Below, one piece after another: positions 19,930-32,491 of a stretch of 64,000 nucleotides of DNA (positions within the stretch are counted from its first letter, which is position 1; every line of letters begins with the position of its first letter). A program made the position numbers and the translations under genes. A model generated the notes under the pieces. That model was not told the origin of the DNA and did not search any database. It worked only from the letters and a program-made list of their open reading frames with translations. Origin of the DNA: Atriophallophorus winterbourni (Eukaryota; Platyhelminthes; Trematoda; Plagiorchiida; Microphallidae); the NCBI GenBank assembly GCA_013407085.1, contig JACCGJ010019961.1, forward strand, positions 124,001-188,000, in the 5' to 3' direction.

Positions 19930-20700
19930 TTTGGCTGGTCCTGACTTTTGATGTCATCGTCAAATAACATGATTTTGCTGCGTAATATATCTAGCAAATC
20001 GTTCGCTCAAACGAGGATGATCATGACTGGCCCCAGGACAGAGCCTCGAGGTAAGCCACATGTTGATTCTATTGTGCTTCAATCCTAACCGCAATAAATC
20101 TACCATTCCTGTTATCTTTATTTTGTTCCAAATGTTTGATAAGTTCATGAGCTGCAAATTCTTCGATAAGTTCACAGAACACTGGCGACAACGGGAAAAT
20201 TCTGTAGTAAGATACGCCGGATTTGATCTCGCCTTTGTATATCGTACTGATTAATCAACTTTCCCAGGCAGTAACAACCTCGCTACAACTCAGTGACAGG
20301 TTGAAAAAGACCCGATGGTGGTTATAATGCACATTATTTCCGGTTGACAGGTGTTATTCAATCAGTACCGAAAGAATATAGTGTATTTCACCGAAAGACT
20401 TACCAGGACACTCTTAATGTCAACAGCGATTCCTTGAATTGTGTTAATTTGTGATCACCACGCATGTATGACATAACATAAGCGCCAGTTTGGTTTGCTA
20501 ACATCAGAGTGAAATTGAGCGAGTAGTTTGGTGGATCAAAGGAGGTGACGGGAGTGATGCGAAAACGCCTGGCTTTATGCTGGCCTTCGATTTCACGATA
20601 TGGAAGTAGAGCTTTGGATTTTGTTCAGTTTTATCCATCAGATTGATTTGATACATCTTGTTATCCACCTATACATTTTGGTAAATTTTGTGCCTCAGCA
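19930..20700 (-). pseudogene. CR1-like reverse-transcriptase relic
   Basis: Minus strand. GLPRGSVLGPV (palm motif B) and IMLFDDDIK (normally FADD, motif C) lie at about 19950-20060, and the linker NPKLYFHIVKSKASIKPGVF at about 20570-20640. Stops interrupt the frame. The catalytic FADD has become FDDD. Confidence 0.65.
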
Positions 20701-21350
20701 AATTGTATGATTCCCAGAATACAGTGTTGAATACAGTATGTAGCTTCTTCACTAATGGTGCCAGTTTAATGCCCACTGGACGATTTGCGTTAAGTAGCAA
20801 AGCGCCTAATCTGCTCCACCCCGACTTGCATGCGACGTTTAACACAATGACTCTAATGTGTGTGGAGCAAGTCTTTTCTAACTCGTGTGGTCAATGTCAA
20901 AATCTTTCGTATCTATATGACAATGTTTTGTGTCACAATGGCAATCCGCACAAAGGTCGACTATCTGATTTCGACTCACTTTAGAGTAGATCTTTTGGAA
21001 AAAACCATTTTCCTGAAGTATATAGAAGATAATATGCACCTTCTCTTGCAGCGTCGAGGTTGATCCTTGGCAAGCATTTCAACGGTGCTATCATTCAATA
21101 GGGTAATCAAAAAAACGTGAAACGATGCATTGATGCCGATCTAAATGACAGAAAGATCGCATCACAATGCTCTATATGATCCCGTGTTAGACTGCTTGTC
21201 CCCGTTTTTAACTGGTTTTAACATGCTGTGCAACGCGAAACAGAATACAATTTCATCCCATTTTAAGCCACAATTATTTTTAATAAAATTCAGGATAATT
21301 AATTTAACCAAACGTCTAATCAAAACCGATAATCGATCTTAAATTTTGCA
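20690..21350 (+). repeat. Composite repeat R, copy 1 (partial)
   Basis: Aligns by eye with 27790-28360 and 37620-38040: shared blocks include the GACGTTTAACACAATG region and the GCCGATCTAAATGACAGAAAG region. No coding function recognised. Confidence 0.55.
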
Positions 21351-21413
21351 GCTGTAATGCACACTTACAGCCAGAATAACGATACGTACACTATATTAAT
21401 TTGTATGCTTTTC

Positions 21414-23010
21414 CGACCGGTTTCGTGCTGTTTGCACTCATCAGGTACGGACTTTAAGATCAGTATGTACACTACTTTGTATTGCACACGATTGTGATTG
21501 CCAAGTTTTGAACGAACCACTGTTGTTCTGATAATAACTCATTGTGGTCATTTTTTTGATGTACATTCCGATGTATTGAGCACAGTTTACCGTGCGCCGC
21601 GATCTCGGCTCACGCGCCATCCATATACTACGTACAAACGTAACCTGAATTCTATTTGAGGAAATTGTCTTCACATTAACAATTTTCAGTAATTTTCTCA
21701 AACTCATAGAAAACATTTCAAATTCACTCACAAGCGCGCCTCTCCCATATTCCCTCCTAACAGATTTTTGGAATAAATTAACAATACACTGTCATATATA
21801 TTCCGGTTAACCCCAGAATAAATAGCAGCCGTGAAAACTGGTCAACTAATTCCTAGCTCATTCGGGAACAATTGCATTCATTCGCTCAAGACCGTTTTAG
21901 GCAGTATATTGTACCCCTCCAGGTGACGGTAAACATTCCCCGTTAATCGGTGCCCTTCATGAAATGAATAAGATCAATCAAAACAATTCATTCATCTATC
22001 TGAATAATTTCCTTAAACCGATTACGTGCTGTTTTGCACTTAGAAGGTAGGGACAGTAGGATCTACCTGTCCAATTTCGTACCCATACTCACATATAGAG
22101 TGTTGCCCCAATCCTGGTGAAGTAAAATACATATTTGCCTGCATTTTCATTATACAAACGATCGGTTCCGTGGTGTTCGCACTCAACAGGTGGAAAACGT
22201 GCATGCTTTAAAACAAATACAGAATATTTGAAAAATTGCGTAATCGAGCCAGAAACAACCTGTGGGTGATGTACAACGTGTTGGAATGGCACAAAACAAT
22301 CTTATTTCGAAATTGCTCGCATTTTCATCACAGTTAGGCACCTTAGGACCTGTTTCCTGTTGTTGATAATCTAAATAGAAAAGCTTGCAAACGGGGATAA
22401 TGTGTGCAACCGATTTTGCTTAATTACATTTAAAAATGTATGATGTGCTCTTATGAACGATTGAGCTGATTGTATTAATTTGAACCAGGAACGGCTTTGA
22501 TGCTGGAGCATTGTTTTCTATGCGTTAAATGTTTCAATGCGAATTTAGTTAATACAGACCCTTCCTAGTGAGTGCGAAAACAAGAGATCGGCCGTGGTGT
22601 GTGAGAGTATGTGATGGAAAAGCACGCGTAAATGAGTTTGTTTCAATCCCAAGGGTTTGGCTCCGTCGGCACATGCGATTGAACAACTTGGACATGCTTC
22701 ATTTATCAAAAAGTTTAAACGTTCAGAATTTATTCATGGTCTTCTTTAAATTGTCGGTATCCTGGGCTTACTGTCCAAATATGTCTTGTGCAAACAGCCT
22801 GAAAACGGCTCTAAACTCGATGTTTGGATGGTTAATCATGGGTTTTGTGAATGCATCTATTGATTTTTCAAGAGATTACTTTTGTAAGTAACACCGTTCA
22901 ATTATTTTGACTCGCACCCGAATGTTTATAGGAGATCTGTATTTTCGTGAAAAATTATTTGAAGAAATGTTTGCATATTTGTTTCGCGTCAATTGTCGCC
23001 TACGCCTCTC
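21414..23010 (-). repeat. Composite repeat S, copy 1
   Basis: About 1.57 kb repeated in direct orientation at 28370-29910, roughly 90% alike by eye. It contains several ribozyme-like motifs read on the minus strand (21416-21447, 22020-22055, 22163-22195) and blocks such as AATGATCTTTTGTTT-free low-complexity DNA. Conserved short frames in both copies show no known domain. Confidence 0.7.
21416..21448 (-). ncRNA. Hammerhead core with perfect stem II
   Basis: On the minus strand: CTGATGA, stem II GTGC/GCAC around loop AAACA, GAAA, then palindromic ACCGGT followed by C. All core nucleotides are canonical. Stem I is poor (only one or two pairs), so cleavage is uncertain. The AAACA loop and ACCGGT stem are shared with the 240-bp satellite, pointing to common descent. 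Confidence 0.6.
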
Positions 23011-24677
23011 TTAAATCGTCATGCTAATATCTTGATGGGCTTGGACGCCTCACATGACATATCGGCATTTATCCAGTGCCTCAATCGTTTGAAGTTGCAA
23101 TCAAGTTTCGTTTGTCCATTTTGGTCGCTAACAACATCTTTTTTTCATTAATAATCGTGATATTGACCGGTAACGTTAGCTTTGTCATGTTATATGTGAT
23201 TATTGAGTAAGCAAACCGACGTTGGAAATTTGACCATTATCGAACTTTTGTTAGGAAATGTTGCACAATACTGAGATTTGAATTAATTACAGTTTGATCA
23301 TGATTACAGAATGAACGACAGCAGCTCCGTAAATTCGCTTATCAATCTTCGTGTCTAGCTAGAGGTTGTCCCCACTGGCTGAAAGAAGATAAGTTAAATT
23401 ATGTACTGGTTCAATCTGATAGGTATTTGTACTGCACACATGAGTTTCAACCTAAACTACGAGTGTATAAGCACATGTCTTTGAATAAGTTGGTCGACCA
23501 GTGAGTTGGAATATGTTGCGCTGATTACAAATAGTCTCCCTTTTCCAACTAATCAACGATACGGCTGCTTTTTTGGTTATGTTCAGAGCCTTCTAACACT
23601 GTGAAATATCACCTAATGCTCACTGCTGCTAAACGTAAATCATGCCGTCAGGATATATCCCAAGTCGATCGCCCGAGTACTGATTTTCGCAGTGGTTGCT
23701 GTGAGCAAGATTAAACGCAGAAATCGGACTGTGCAGTGATCCCAAACACTATGGAGTATCAAGAAATCCTACACTTGTAAGATACATTCAACATCGACAT
23801 CGACCGAAGGAAGTCAAAACATCAATTTAAACGCTAATCGCGTTCATCCACTATTCGAAACGGTAGCAAATATCGCAGAATGTTTTCGACCAATCCGGAT
23901 ATCATATACGGGATAAAGTCATTTCTAGTGAATCAATTGTTGCGTAATTCATTGTTAAATTATATCGCTTCTGTTAGAATTGTATTAGAACCAAATGTGC
24001 CAGTAGGAATAATGGTCAATTTCAATTTGTATCCACCTGACCATTATTTAGCTAGCTGACAACTCCACTGGCCATCGTGGGTACTGTGCGTGTTAAGATA
24101 GGCAAGCAAGCTTGTAATTTCTTAATCCTTTTGAATCTGACCATTAATATTTGATATTCGTTTACCGATTAGCATGATTGTGTAATCGTTGAATAAGCAT
24201 GTTATTGTTCATCAAACACAAAATAGGACGCGGGTTTGTTGAGATATCAACCCTATTTGCGATTATTACCACATTTTACCAGCCTTTTATCGCAAATGTC
24301 ACACCGTGAGGTCGCTTGAATGTATGGTATCATCACTTTCACGTTTTGAGATCAGACGAATGATCTTTGTCAAAAAAGTGCTCAGTAATAACTGACTTTC
24401 TGAACAGTGATTAATATTCATTTAGATTGCTAGGCTGCTTATCGAATCGAATTTGTTTATATTAATATTGAGTTATCTAGAATTTTACAACACATATGCT
24501 CCTGATAAACCTGTGAGACCATTACTCAATCAGCTTGAAAGTGAAACGTTTTAACATTTTTTCTAGGAACCCAACACTAACATTAATTTTAAAAAGACTA
24601 AGTTTGTTTTTGCAAAAGCCAACATGATTCATCCACGGGCATGGAATAATATCAAACAGCAATAGTTTTGAAATGCG
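23011..24677. other. No gene recognised
   Basis: AT-rich. A short block near 23045-23110 matches 28140-28200, a further piece of repeat R. The region lies downstream of the secreted-protein gene, and no extra exons could be supported. Confidence 0.4.
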
Positions 24678-24683
24678 TTTATT
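24678..24683 (-). terminator. Poly(A) signal of the secreted-protein gene
   Basis: AATAAA on the minus strand, about 125 bases after the stop codon at 24805-24807. Confidence 0.55.
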
Positions 24684-24804
24684 TGCAAATTCATGATATA
24701 GCACAGGCTTTTCTACGCGAAACAACAGATGGATGTTCATAGTAGTTCAGAACATTTCTATGCGGAAGTCCACTGTCCATCATCTGTTGTCCATTGAGCT
24801 TGGG

Positions 24805-25244
24805 TTAAAATACAAGTCCCACACGGCGGCAGCTCTGTTTCAAATTGTCTACGAATCCTGTCACAACGAAAACGAAAGTTCATGATCGTCACAATTATAA
24901 AACCGACACTTACCATGATTCGTTGCATCTATTCGTTCCGCCTCAATACAAAATTGGAATAATTCTCTGAAAATGAGAAATCAATAAACCGCGTTCTTAC
25001 CCCCGATTTTGTACTCTTGCATTTTCACTCAGTACAACAGATCCAACTGAAATTAAAAAAGGAATAAAGTTGCAATCGTTGCTGTGTTAAAGGCGAAATG
25101 AATAATATCGCAGATAAATAAATATCATCATTACATTTATAGGAATAACGTGTTCGAATGACATGCAAGATTTGACTCACCTTGCGCCGACAGCAATGTG
25201 CTACACAGAATCAGCGTCCAGGCAATGGCTGCATATGTCGTCAT
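24805..25244 (-). CDS. Small secreted protein, four exons, 71 aa
   Basis: Four exons on the minus strand: 25181-25244, 25001-25046, 24914-24966 and 24805-24857. All three introns start GT(A/G)AG and end CAG, and the joined frame is open for exactly 72 codons including TAA. Exon 1 encodes MTTYAAIAWTLILCSTLLSA, a typical signal peptide, so the product should be secreted or enter the secretory path. The mature part, about 50 residues, has two cysteines (FQFCIEAE and KQSCRRVG) that could pair. Introns are 134, 34 and 56 nt; exons 2-4 are 46-53 bp. A TATA box and a poly(A) signal flank it. The design, a signal-peptide exon followed by very short exons, recalls trematode micro-exon genes, though those usually have symmetric exons in multiples of three and these are not. 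I recognise no named family. It is the only convincing host gene here. Confidence 0.82.
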
Positions 25245-25293
25245 TCTACTAGTTTGATACAGGCGATATACGTCAACATATTAATCAGACTGC

Positions 25294-25300
25294 TTTTATA
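25294..25300 (-). promoter_or_regulatory. TATA box of the secreted-protein gene
   Basis: TATAAAA on the minus strand, 50-56 bases upstream of the ATG, leaving room for a leader of about 20-30 nt. Confidence 0.6.
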
Positions 25301-25309
25301 GTTTAATTT

Positions 25310-25789
25310 GTTCTCTCTCAACCAACTGGAATTTGTTCATTGATTATGCAAGATTGATGTGCAGTTTAATTTGCACATTGAACGCACCAATGATGAACGT
25401 TCACATAAAGAATGCAGAATGAGAAAATGGGCAGAGCACATTCCTTCCTTTAATCTACGGACACTCTGTTTTTCCGCATGTATTAGAAAATTTAGAGCAG
25501 TTGCTGACCATTGAATATCTGGATACTCCTTCTACTGTAAATAGAAGCAATACAGCAATCAACAGCTAAGCAAATGAGCAGGCCCCTAATAATGACAAAA
25601 ATCCACCTCAGCTTATCAAATGCTGCAGATTAGCATCAATACAATCAGTTCGCCATTTCCTTCTTCAGTGCTAGCTGAAGTCTCGCAGACCTAACTACAC
25701 ATTTCGGCTAAAACTATTTATTAAAAATATGTATGTGGCTTTCGCAAGAAAAGATTAACTGTTGACATGATCTTCTTCTGAGACAACTT
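25310..25789. other. Upstream region of the secreted-protein gene
   Basis: No coding sequence recognised. It would contain any upstream control elements of the gene at 24805-25244; none could be identified by eye. Confidence 0.35.
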
Positions 25790-26480
25790 TTAGGAACGTG
25801 TCGGGAACGACGTATGCCAATATACGATGTTCGTATTGATTTAGGTAATGGATTCGATTAGCTCAGCAGAGAAGTACTTTTCAAAATGTTTGATCTGATA
25901 GGCTGTTTGGAAGACTGTTTTAACTCGTTATTTCATTCAACTCCGGTATGAAGGGCTCAGTCATTTTAACGGGTTCAGTTCCTATACCTTTATAATTCGT
26001 CAAGGATTAAACGAAGTGTTTGTACTTGCTCTCACGCTTTCCGGTTTCTGCTTTGCCTCGCTTTTGAAGCACGCTTTCGAAACGAGGACAGAACGCATTT
26101 ACCTACACACGCTAAGAGATGGCAAGAGTTTCAAATTGAACAAATTGAGAGCACTAACCATGGTACGGGATGTGCTAATCGGTGACCTGCTGTTTGCTGA
26201 CGATGCAGCATTAGCCTACGATGACTTCGGGATAAAGCTTAGCATGAGCAAGACCAAAGTTGTTGTTCAACAGATTATATCGCCTCAAATCATTACTGTC
26301 GGAGGCTGTCCGCTTGAACATGTATATCATTTCACATATCGCGGATAACCTCTCGCTAGACTCGAATATTAATAAGCGGATTTGCAGAGCAGCTGTCCTT
26401 TCGTCCCTATTGAACTCTAATGTTTGAAGTATTCGCAGGCTGACTGTAAACTGAGATATATGCCTTACTGCACGGCAGTG
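25790..26480 (+). pseudogene. Fragment of a second non-LTR reverse transcriptase
   Basis: A plus-strand relic different from the CR1 and RTE copies nearby. 26016-26348 reads ALTLSGFCFASLLKHAF, then DVLIGDLLFADDAALAY (catalytic FADD, motif C present), then ISPQIITVGGCPLEHVYHFT. Upstream, 25840-25910 keeps a motif A-like stretch (DLGNGFD) with a stop. Downstream the frame shifts (NINKRICRAAVLSSLLN). The pattern fits the polymerase type with the sequence YADD...F.YLGS common in invertebrate elements. Confidence 0.65.
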
Positions 26481-26559
26481 AAACATGGACCACCCGCATC
26501 AAAAATCAGCGGTGGTATAATTCAGGTTTTGCATAATCAAGAATATATGTATGGTCGTA

Positions 26560-28360
26560 TTTCCAGTCATGTTTTAACATTCACCATTTACGTATGATGG
26601 AAGGTATTTGATTCAGTTGAGCCCAGTGATTCAGGACATTCAAATCCTTTTGGAGCATCATACAATATTCATTTGATTGAATTGGCTTCCACATGAAGGA
26701 TTGTCATGTTCATTCACTCAGTCCATGTTTCAACTGTTTGACAAAAAAAGTTAATTAGAAAGGTAAACAAAAATTTCTATAATAAATGTCCATTAATGCA
26801 CATGTTACGCTGTAACCCCGATAACTTTGACAGATTCTGATTCGGAATAAAAATAGACTCATTGTCATTCTTCTTCCAATGATTGCACTGTTTGTCTCAG
26901 AAAGTAGATTGGATTGTAAAAACTTCAGTCTAACAATAGTCGTTTAATGCTATCATATCCTGTAATACCTCTACTCAAGTCATTTTTCGGTCCACAGCGT
27001 CGTACAATCTCCAAAAGATAAAACAAGAAGTTAAACAACAGAAGAAAAACGGAGACATTTGCTTTATGAAGCTAGCCAACGGTCAATAATCCACGGTTAT
27101 TGGGAAACCTTCGTAATTGAAATTTCTTGAAGGTTAATTACCGATTGCTGAAATATAATGAATGGAAAGGATTGTTTTGAGTCCCCTGTGCATAATGTTA
27201 CAGCTTTAGCGATTAGGGGAATTTTGAAAAAGTTGTACCTAGTAATGGCGTGAATGGCGCTTTTCCGACCGTTTAACAATTTCGGAGAATTGATCAAATA
27301 TTGTCAGGTTGATTTTAAAATAATTATTATATTAAAGGAATGTTTAAATTGCGTTCAGGCGATTTACCATTTACGATTATGTTTGAATGTTTTCTGTTTA
27401 TTGGCGAACCGAAAATAGCATGGATTGCTCTCCTTATTAGCACACTGTGTTTACTGAAACTTAAACAATACCAAGATAATGTCGTCTAAATAATGATGAG
27501 CATATTAATCAAGGTATTCGCAAAAATAACTGAACGTAAGTTAACTTCGCTGCCTAATGCAATATTGTAGCCGGTGCTAAGATACATGCTGGCGATTGAA
27601 CAAACAAACATTTTTTCATTCTAAATTAAAGCAAATGATTTCGAAATTTACTTGTACCTACTTCGGTCAGTGTCTTTCATTATTGCGCATCAACATCACA
27701 CGGTCTTTTCATGTTTCGCGGCATCTCTAATGATTAAACAGCGTGATTCAGGCGGACTAGTTTCATTGCAGCAGCTTAAAGCTCAATCTATTCCATTGCA
27801 ACTTGTAAACGTCGTTTCACACAATGCCTCTGATGGGTGCGATCAGGAGCAACTATTTGCCACATGCTACATAATTTTGATGTCTTTGTAACCTAACGGC
27901 GGTCTGGCAAATGGTCGACTTTCTTATGCAGACACACATTAGATCGTTCGGAATAGAACCATTTATCTAATGTTTATACAAGAAGATGTGATGCATAGTC
28001 TCTTCCACTGTCGGGGTTTTCCCTTGGTTAGCATTCGAAATATGCTTTCATTCAATATGTTGAACAGAAGAAATCGTGTATTGTTCAGGGTGCATTTGAG
28101 CCGATCTAAAAGGCAGAAAGTTTGCATCATTGATCTTTATATGCCTCACTTAACATATCGGCATTTATCCCGTGCCTCAATCGTTTGATGTTGCAATCAA
28201 GATATCTACTTGCGATACAACGACGAAACTAAACAAAGTGGTATCTCATCTTGAGCAACAATTCTTTTAATATAATAATGTTCAATTAATTTATCAAAAC
28301 GTCCGATCAAATCCAATAGCGGATTTTCAATTTAAGCCCCAATTTGCACTTGAAATCAGC
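26560..28360 (+). repeat. Composite repeat R, copy 2
   Basis: The longest copy. Aligns with 36400-38060 at roughly 70-75% by eye, in the same order and orientation, and in part with 20690-21350 and the reverse of 13300-13600. Runs directly into repeat S copy 2 at 28370. No coding function recognised. Confidence 0.6.
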
Positions 28361-28369
28361 ACTTATTCA

Positions 28370-29910
28370 CCGAAAATCGATTTGTACACCACATTGTATT
28401 GCACACGATTGTGGTTGCCAAGTTTTGAACGAAACACCGTTGTTCTGATAAATACTCATTGTGGTCATTGTTTTGATGTACATTCCGATGTATTGGGCAC
28501 AGTTTACCGTGCGCCGCAATCTCGGCTCACGCGCCATCCATATACTACGTACAAACGTAACCTGAATTCTACTTGAGGAAATTGTCTTTACATTAACAAT
28601 TTTCAGTAATTTTCTCAAACTCATAGTAATCGTTTCAAATTCACTCACAAGCGCGCCTCTCCCATATTCTCTCCTAACAGATTTAATTAACAAATCACTG
28701 TCATATATATTCAGGTGTTACACCAGAATAAATAGTAGCTGTAAACACTGGTCAACTAAATCCTAGCTCAATCAAGAAGCAATTGCATTCAGTCATTAAC
28801 GACCGTATTGTTCCATTCCATGTGACGTCAACATTCCCCGTTAATCAGTGCCCGTCATGGAACGAATGGGATAAAAAAAACGATTTATTCATCTATCTGA
28901 ATACTTTCCTCAAACCGATTATGTGCTGTTTTGCACTTAGAAGGTAGGGACAGTAAGAACTATCTGTCCAAACACGTTCCCATACTCACATATACAGTGT
29001 TGCACTAATCGTGCTGAAACTGAGATACATATTTGCCTGCATTTTCATCACACCAAACGATCGGTACCGTGGTGTTCGCACTCAACAGGTAGGAAAACGT
29101 ACATGCTTTGAAACAAATAAAGAATATTCGAAAAATTGCGTATGCGAGCCACAAACAACCTGTGAGTGATGTGCGACGTGTTGCAATGGCACAAAACATT
29201 CTTATTTCGAAATTGCTTGCATTTTCATCACAGTTAGGCACCTTATGACCTGTTTCCCGTTGTTGATAATCTGAATAAAAAAAACTGGCAAACGTGGATA
29301 ATGTGTGCAACCGATTTCGCCTAATTACATTTAAAAATGTATGATGTGCTCGTATGAACGATTAAGTTAATTGTATTAATTTGAACCAGCAGCGGCTTTG
29401 ATGTTGGAGCGTTGTTTTCTATGCGTTGACTGTTTTGATGCAGATTCAGATCATACAGACCATTCCTGATGAGTGCGAAAACAAGAGATCGGCCGTGGTG
29501 TGTGAGAGTATGTGATGGGAAAGCACGCAAAAAAGAGTTTGTTTCAAGCCCATAGGGTTTGGCTTCGTCGGCACATGCGATTGACCAACTTGGCCATGCC
29601 TAATTTATACAAAATTTTAAACGTTCAAAATTTGTTCATCGAATTCTTCAGGGTGTTGCTATCCTGGCTCACTGTTCTAATATGTCCAGTGCAAACAGCC
29701 TGAAAACGGCTCCAAACTCGATGTTTGGATGGTTAATCATGGGTTTTGTGAATGCATCTATTGATTTCTCAAGAGATTACTTTTGTAAGAAAGACCGTTC
29801 AGTTATTTTGACTCCCACCCGAATGTTTATAACAGCTCTGTATTTTGGTGAACACTTATTTGCAATAATTATTGCATATTTGTTTCGCCCAAATCATACC
29901 CTACGCCTCC
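28370..29910 (-). repeat. Composite repeat S, copy 2
   Basis: Direct repeat of 21440-23010. Holds degenerate ribozyme motifs on the minus strand at 28916-28948 (CTTCTAA in place of CTGATGA) and 29062-29094 (CTGTTGA). The same positions are degenerate in copy 1, so these mutations predate the duplication. Confidence 0.7.
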
Positions 29911-29924
29911 TAATCTGTCCACCC

Positions 29925-31860
29925 TTTATCTCATGGACGATCACTCCCCACAAACACCGGAATACCGATTTAGAGAGGTACTAGATTCAATCCCGTTATA
30001 CAACCATTTTCACGAATGCACCCGGAGGAGAGGTTCTGACCGCCCCTCTGTCTTGGATTTGGTGTTAACGTCGTAGAAACAATCTATCGAAGCAATCGAA
30101 TTCCAGGCTCCACTAGGTCTTGGCGACCATACAGTGCTTGTGGTTGACTGTGTTTGCAGTACTCATCAATTGCTTACTCCGAATGGGGTGGTTCGACGGG
30201 TAGATAAATTGGCCCTGAGTAAATTGCTCATGCAGATTCCGCACTTGCAGACGGACAATATAATTCCTGACTCGCAATAAAACGAGCTTGTAGGTTTTCC
30301 GAAAATGGAGATAGACGAGAACTCGCAGATCGTTCAGAAAAGGTGCGTCGATGAACTTCGTTTTGTTGTCCGCAGTAGAACAAAGAAGTGGATAGCACTG
30401 AAGCGAGCAGCGTGGGTGCAGCATAAAGCAATTACTACTTCTACTTCTTGGCAACATTTCCGTATGTTACGCAACAAAGTGACTGCGCTTATTATAGAGG
30501 ATAAGGAAGCGCACCAATTGATGCTACTGTCGAAAATGGAACGCAACCCTAAGTTATTATACAAAATCATGAACGCGAAAGCGAAAGTCAAACCAGGTAT
30601 TTTTCGCATCAAGAATGGCGAAAAACTAACTGAAACAGCGTAAGAAACCGCAAATGCTCTGGCAATTTACTATTCTAAGGTGTTCGTGCTAAAGGTTTTA
30701 GTGAAACGTTCTGAGTATTTAATTGAAACAGGAATCAAAACGTTGTGCGATATTTCGATAAATTCAATGATTGTTGCAAGTCATTTGTTCAAACTAAAGG
30801 TAAGAAAATCCCCAGGAGCTAATTGCATCACACCGGATGTGCTCAGGTTCTGTCACCGTCAGCTTTGTGAACCGCTCTCCAGCCTGTTTAACTATTCCTT
30901 GCTTAAAGGAGTTGTACCGAAAGATTGGAAGTCCGGCGTGATAACACCTATCTTCAGAGGCGGTTGCCGATATGACGCTGCAAACTATCGTCCCGTCACA
31001 CTTTTACCTGTTATTGCTAAGCTCATGAAACGTATAGTCTCGGAAAGAATAGTTTCACACTCCGAATCGCATAATTTGTTTTCGCCAGCGCAGCATGGAT
31101 TTCGATCACACCGATCTTGTCTCACATCTCTTCTCCTCACGTTAGACGACTGGACAAAGGAGTTTGATAGAAGTTCTTGCATCCACGTCTGTTACCTAGA
31201 CATTTCAAAAGCTTTTGACAGAGTCAATCATCATTTGCTTCCTCAAGAACTGATGCGTTTAGGAATATGTTATCCACTCCTCTCATGGTTGTGCGACTAT
31301 CTGTCAGATCGCGACGCCCGAGTAAAAGTTAACGGAGCGCTATCCCAAACGTTCAAAACCACTAGTGGAATCCCACAAGGGTCCGTGCTGGCCCGCTCCT
31401 CTTTCTGTTGTACATAAATGATTTACCCCCCCCTCATATCGTCCAAAATGGTCCTGTTCGCGGATGATATGAAAATTTGGACGACAATAAGTTCTGCAGA
31501 GGATTGTGAGAAACTGCAAACGGATTTGGACAGCGTGTCGAATTGGGCGGCCATGAATGACATGTCATTCAACATACAGAAATGTAAGAATGACAAGAAT
31601 GTTCCTTGGTCATATCGATTGGGAACTGAAAACCTAGCATGGAGCTCGTTAGAAAAAGATCTTGGAGTGTGGATTAGCGGGAACCTGAAGAGCACAGCGC
31701 ACTGACAGAATACATATCGACGAGCAAACAGATTGTTAGGTATCTTTCGAAGAATATTTGGAAGATTCTCTCTGGTAACCTTACCAAGGATAATGAATGT
31801 CTACCTTCGCCCTACGATGGAGTATGCGGTAGAGGTCTGGGCTCCTTAACTGCGTCTTTA
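29925..31860 (+). pseudogene. CR1-like element, endonuclease end and reverse transcriptase
   Basis: Plus strand. SIPLYNHFHECTRRRGSDRP begins the last part of the endonuclease at about 29970. The linker and RT follow: NPKLLYKIMNAKAKVKPGIF near 30550, GVITPIFRGGCRYDAANYRP near 30940, QHGFRSHRSCLTSLLLTLDD near 31090, YLDISKAFDRVNHH (motif A) near 31195, TSGIPQGSVL (motif B) near 31365, and KMVLFADDMKIW (motif C, intact FADD) near 31450. Breaks: stops at about 30075, 30641 and near 31415, and again near 31704. It ends abruptly at about 31860. Most polymerase motifs are intact, so it is one of the younger CR1 relics here. Confidence 0.85.
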
Positions 31861-32491
31861 ACCTGAGATGTCAACAAGACAAAGTCATACCAAGGGATCT
31901 GATGGTCTAACCTTCAGATGATCCACGCAATTCAAGGAAGGCTACCGAAATCGCATCCAAAGTTTTTTTCAAAAAAGGATCCACAGGGCCAACGGAAACC
32001 TGACACACGCTTGTTCAAAAGCCTCCAGAATGAAGTCCGAATTGCGAACGAAGTGATCTGATGTGGATTTCTGCAATATCAGTTGAAAATACGCCGAGGT
32101 TCCGGTCACACAGATGTTGTGAATTAGATAGAAACAGAAACCTTAGTTCGCCACTCTTTTAACATCTGAGGATAAATGTGATTCTACTAGTTCTTTTGAT
32201 AACAGTGCTAAAAATATTCTGAGGTAATTAACTTATCAGATAGGCGGCTCTCGCAGACTGAAAAAAGAATGTTGGAAGAAGGTTTAAACTTCTCACTAAG
32301 TACAGAGGTTTTAAAACCCTGGAGACATCATTTCATGCGTAGAATCTACCTTAACTGAGCTTTCGGAAACACAAGCTGTCGCACTACGCAACTGTATAGC
32401 CAGTATTATTGAGGAACAACAGCCAGAAAAATGCAACCTTACGCAAGATGAACAGCGAGCCATTCTTGATCTGCGGAAAGAAGAGGAAATA

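Noticed and set aside
29467..29490. CTGATGAGTGCGAAAACAAG on the plus strand
   Set aside because: It starts like a hammerhead core, but no stem II or stem III can form.
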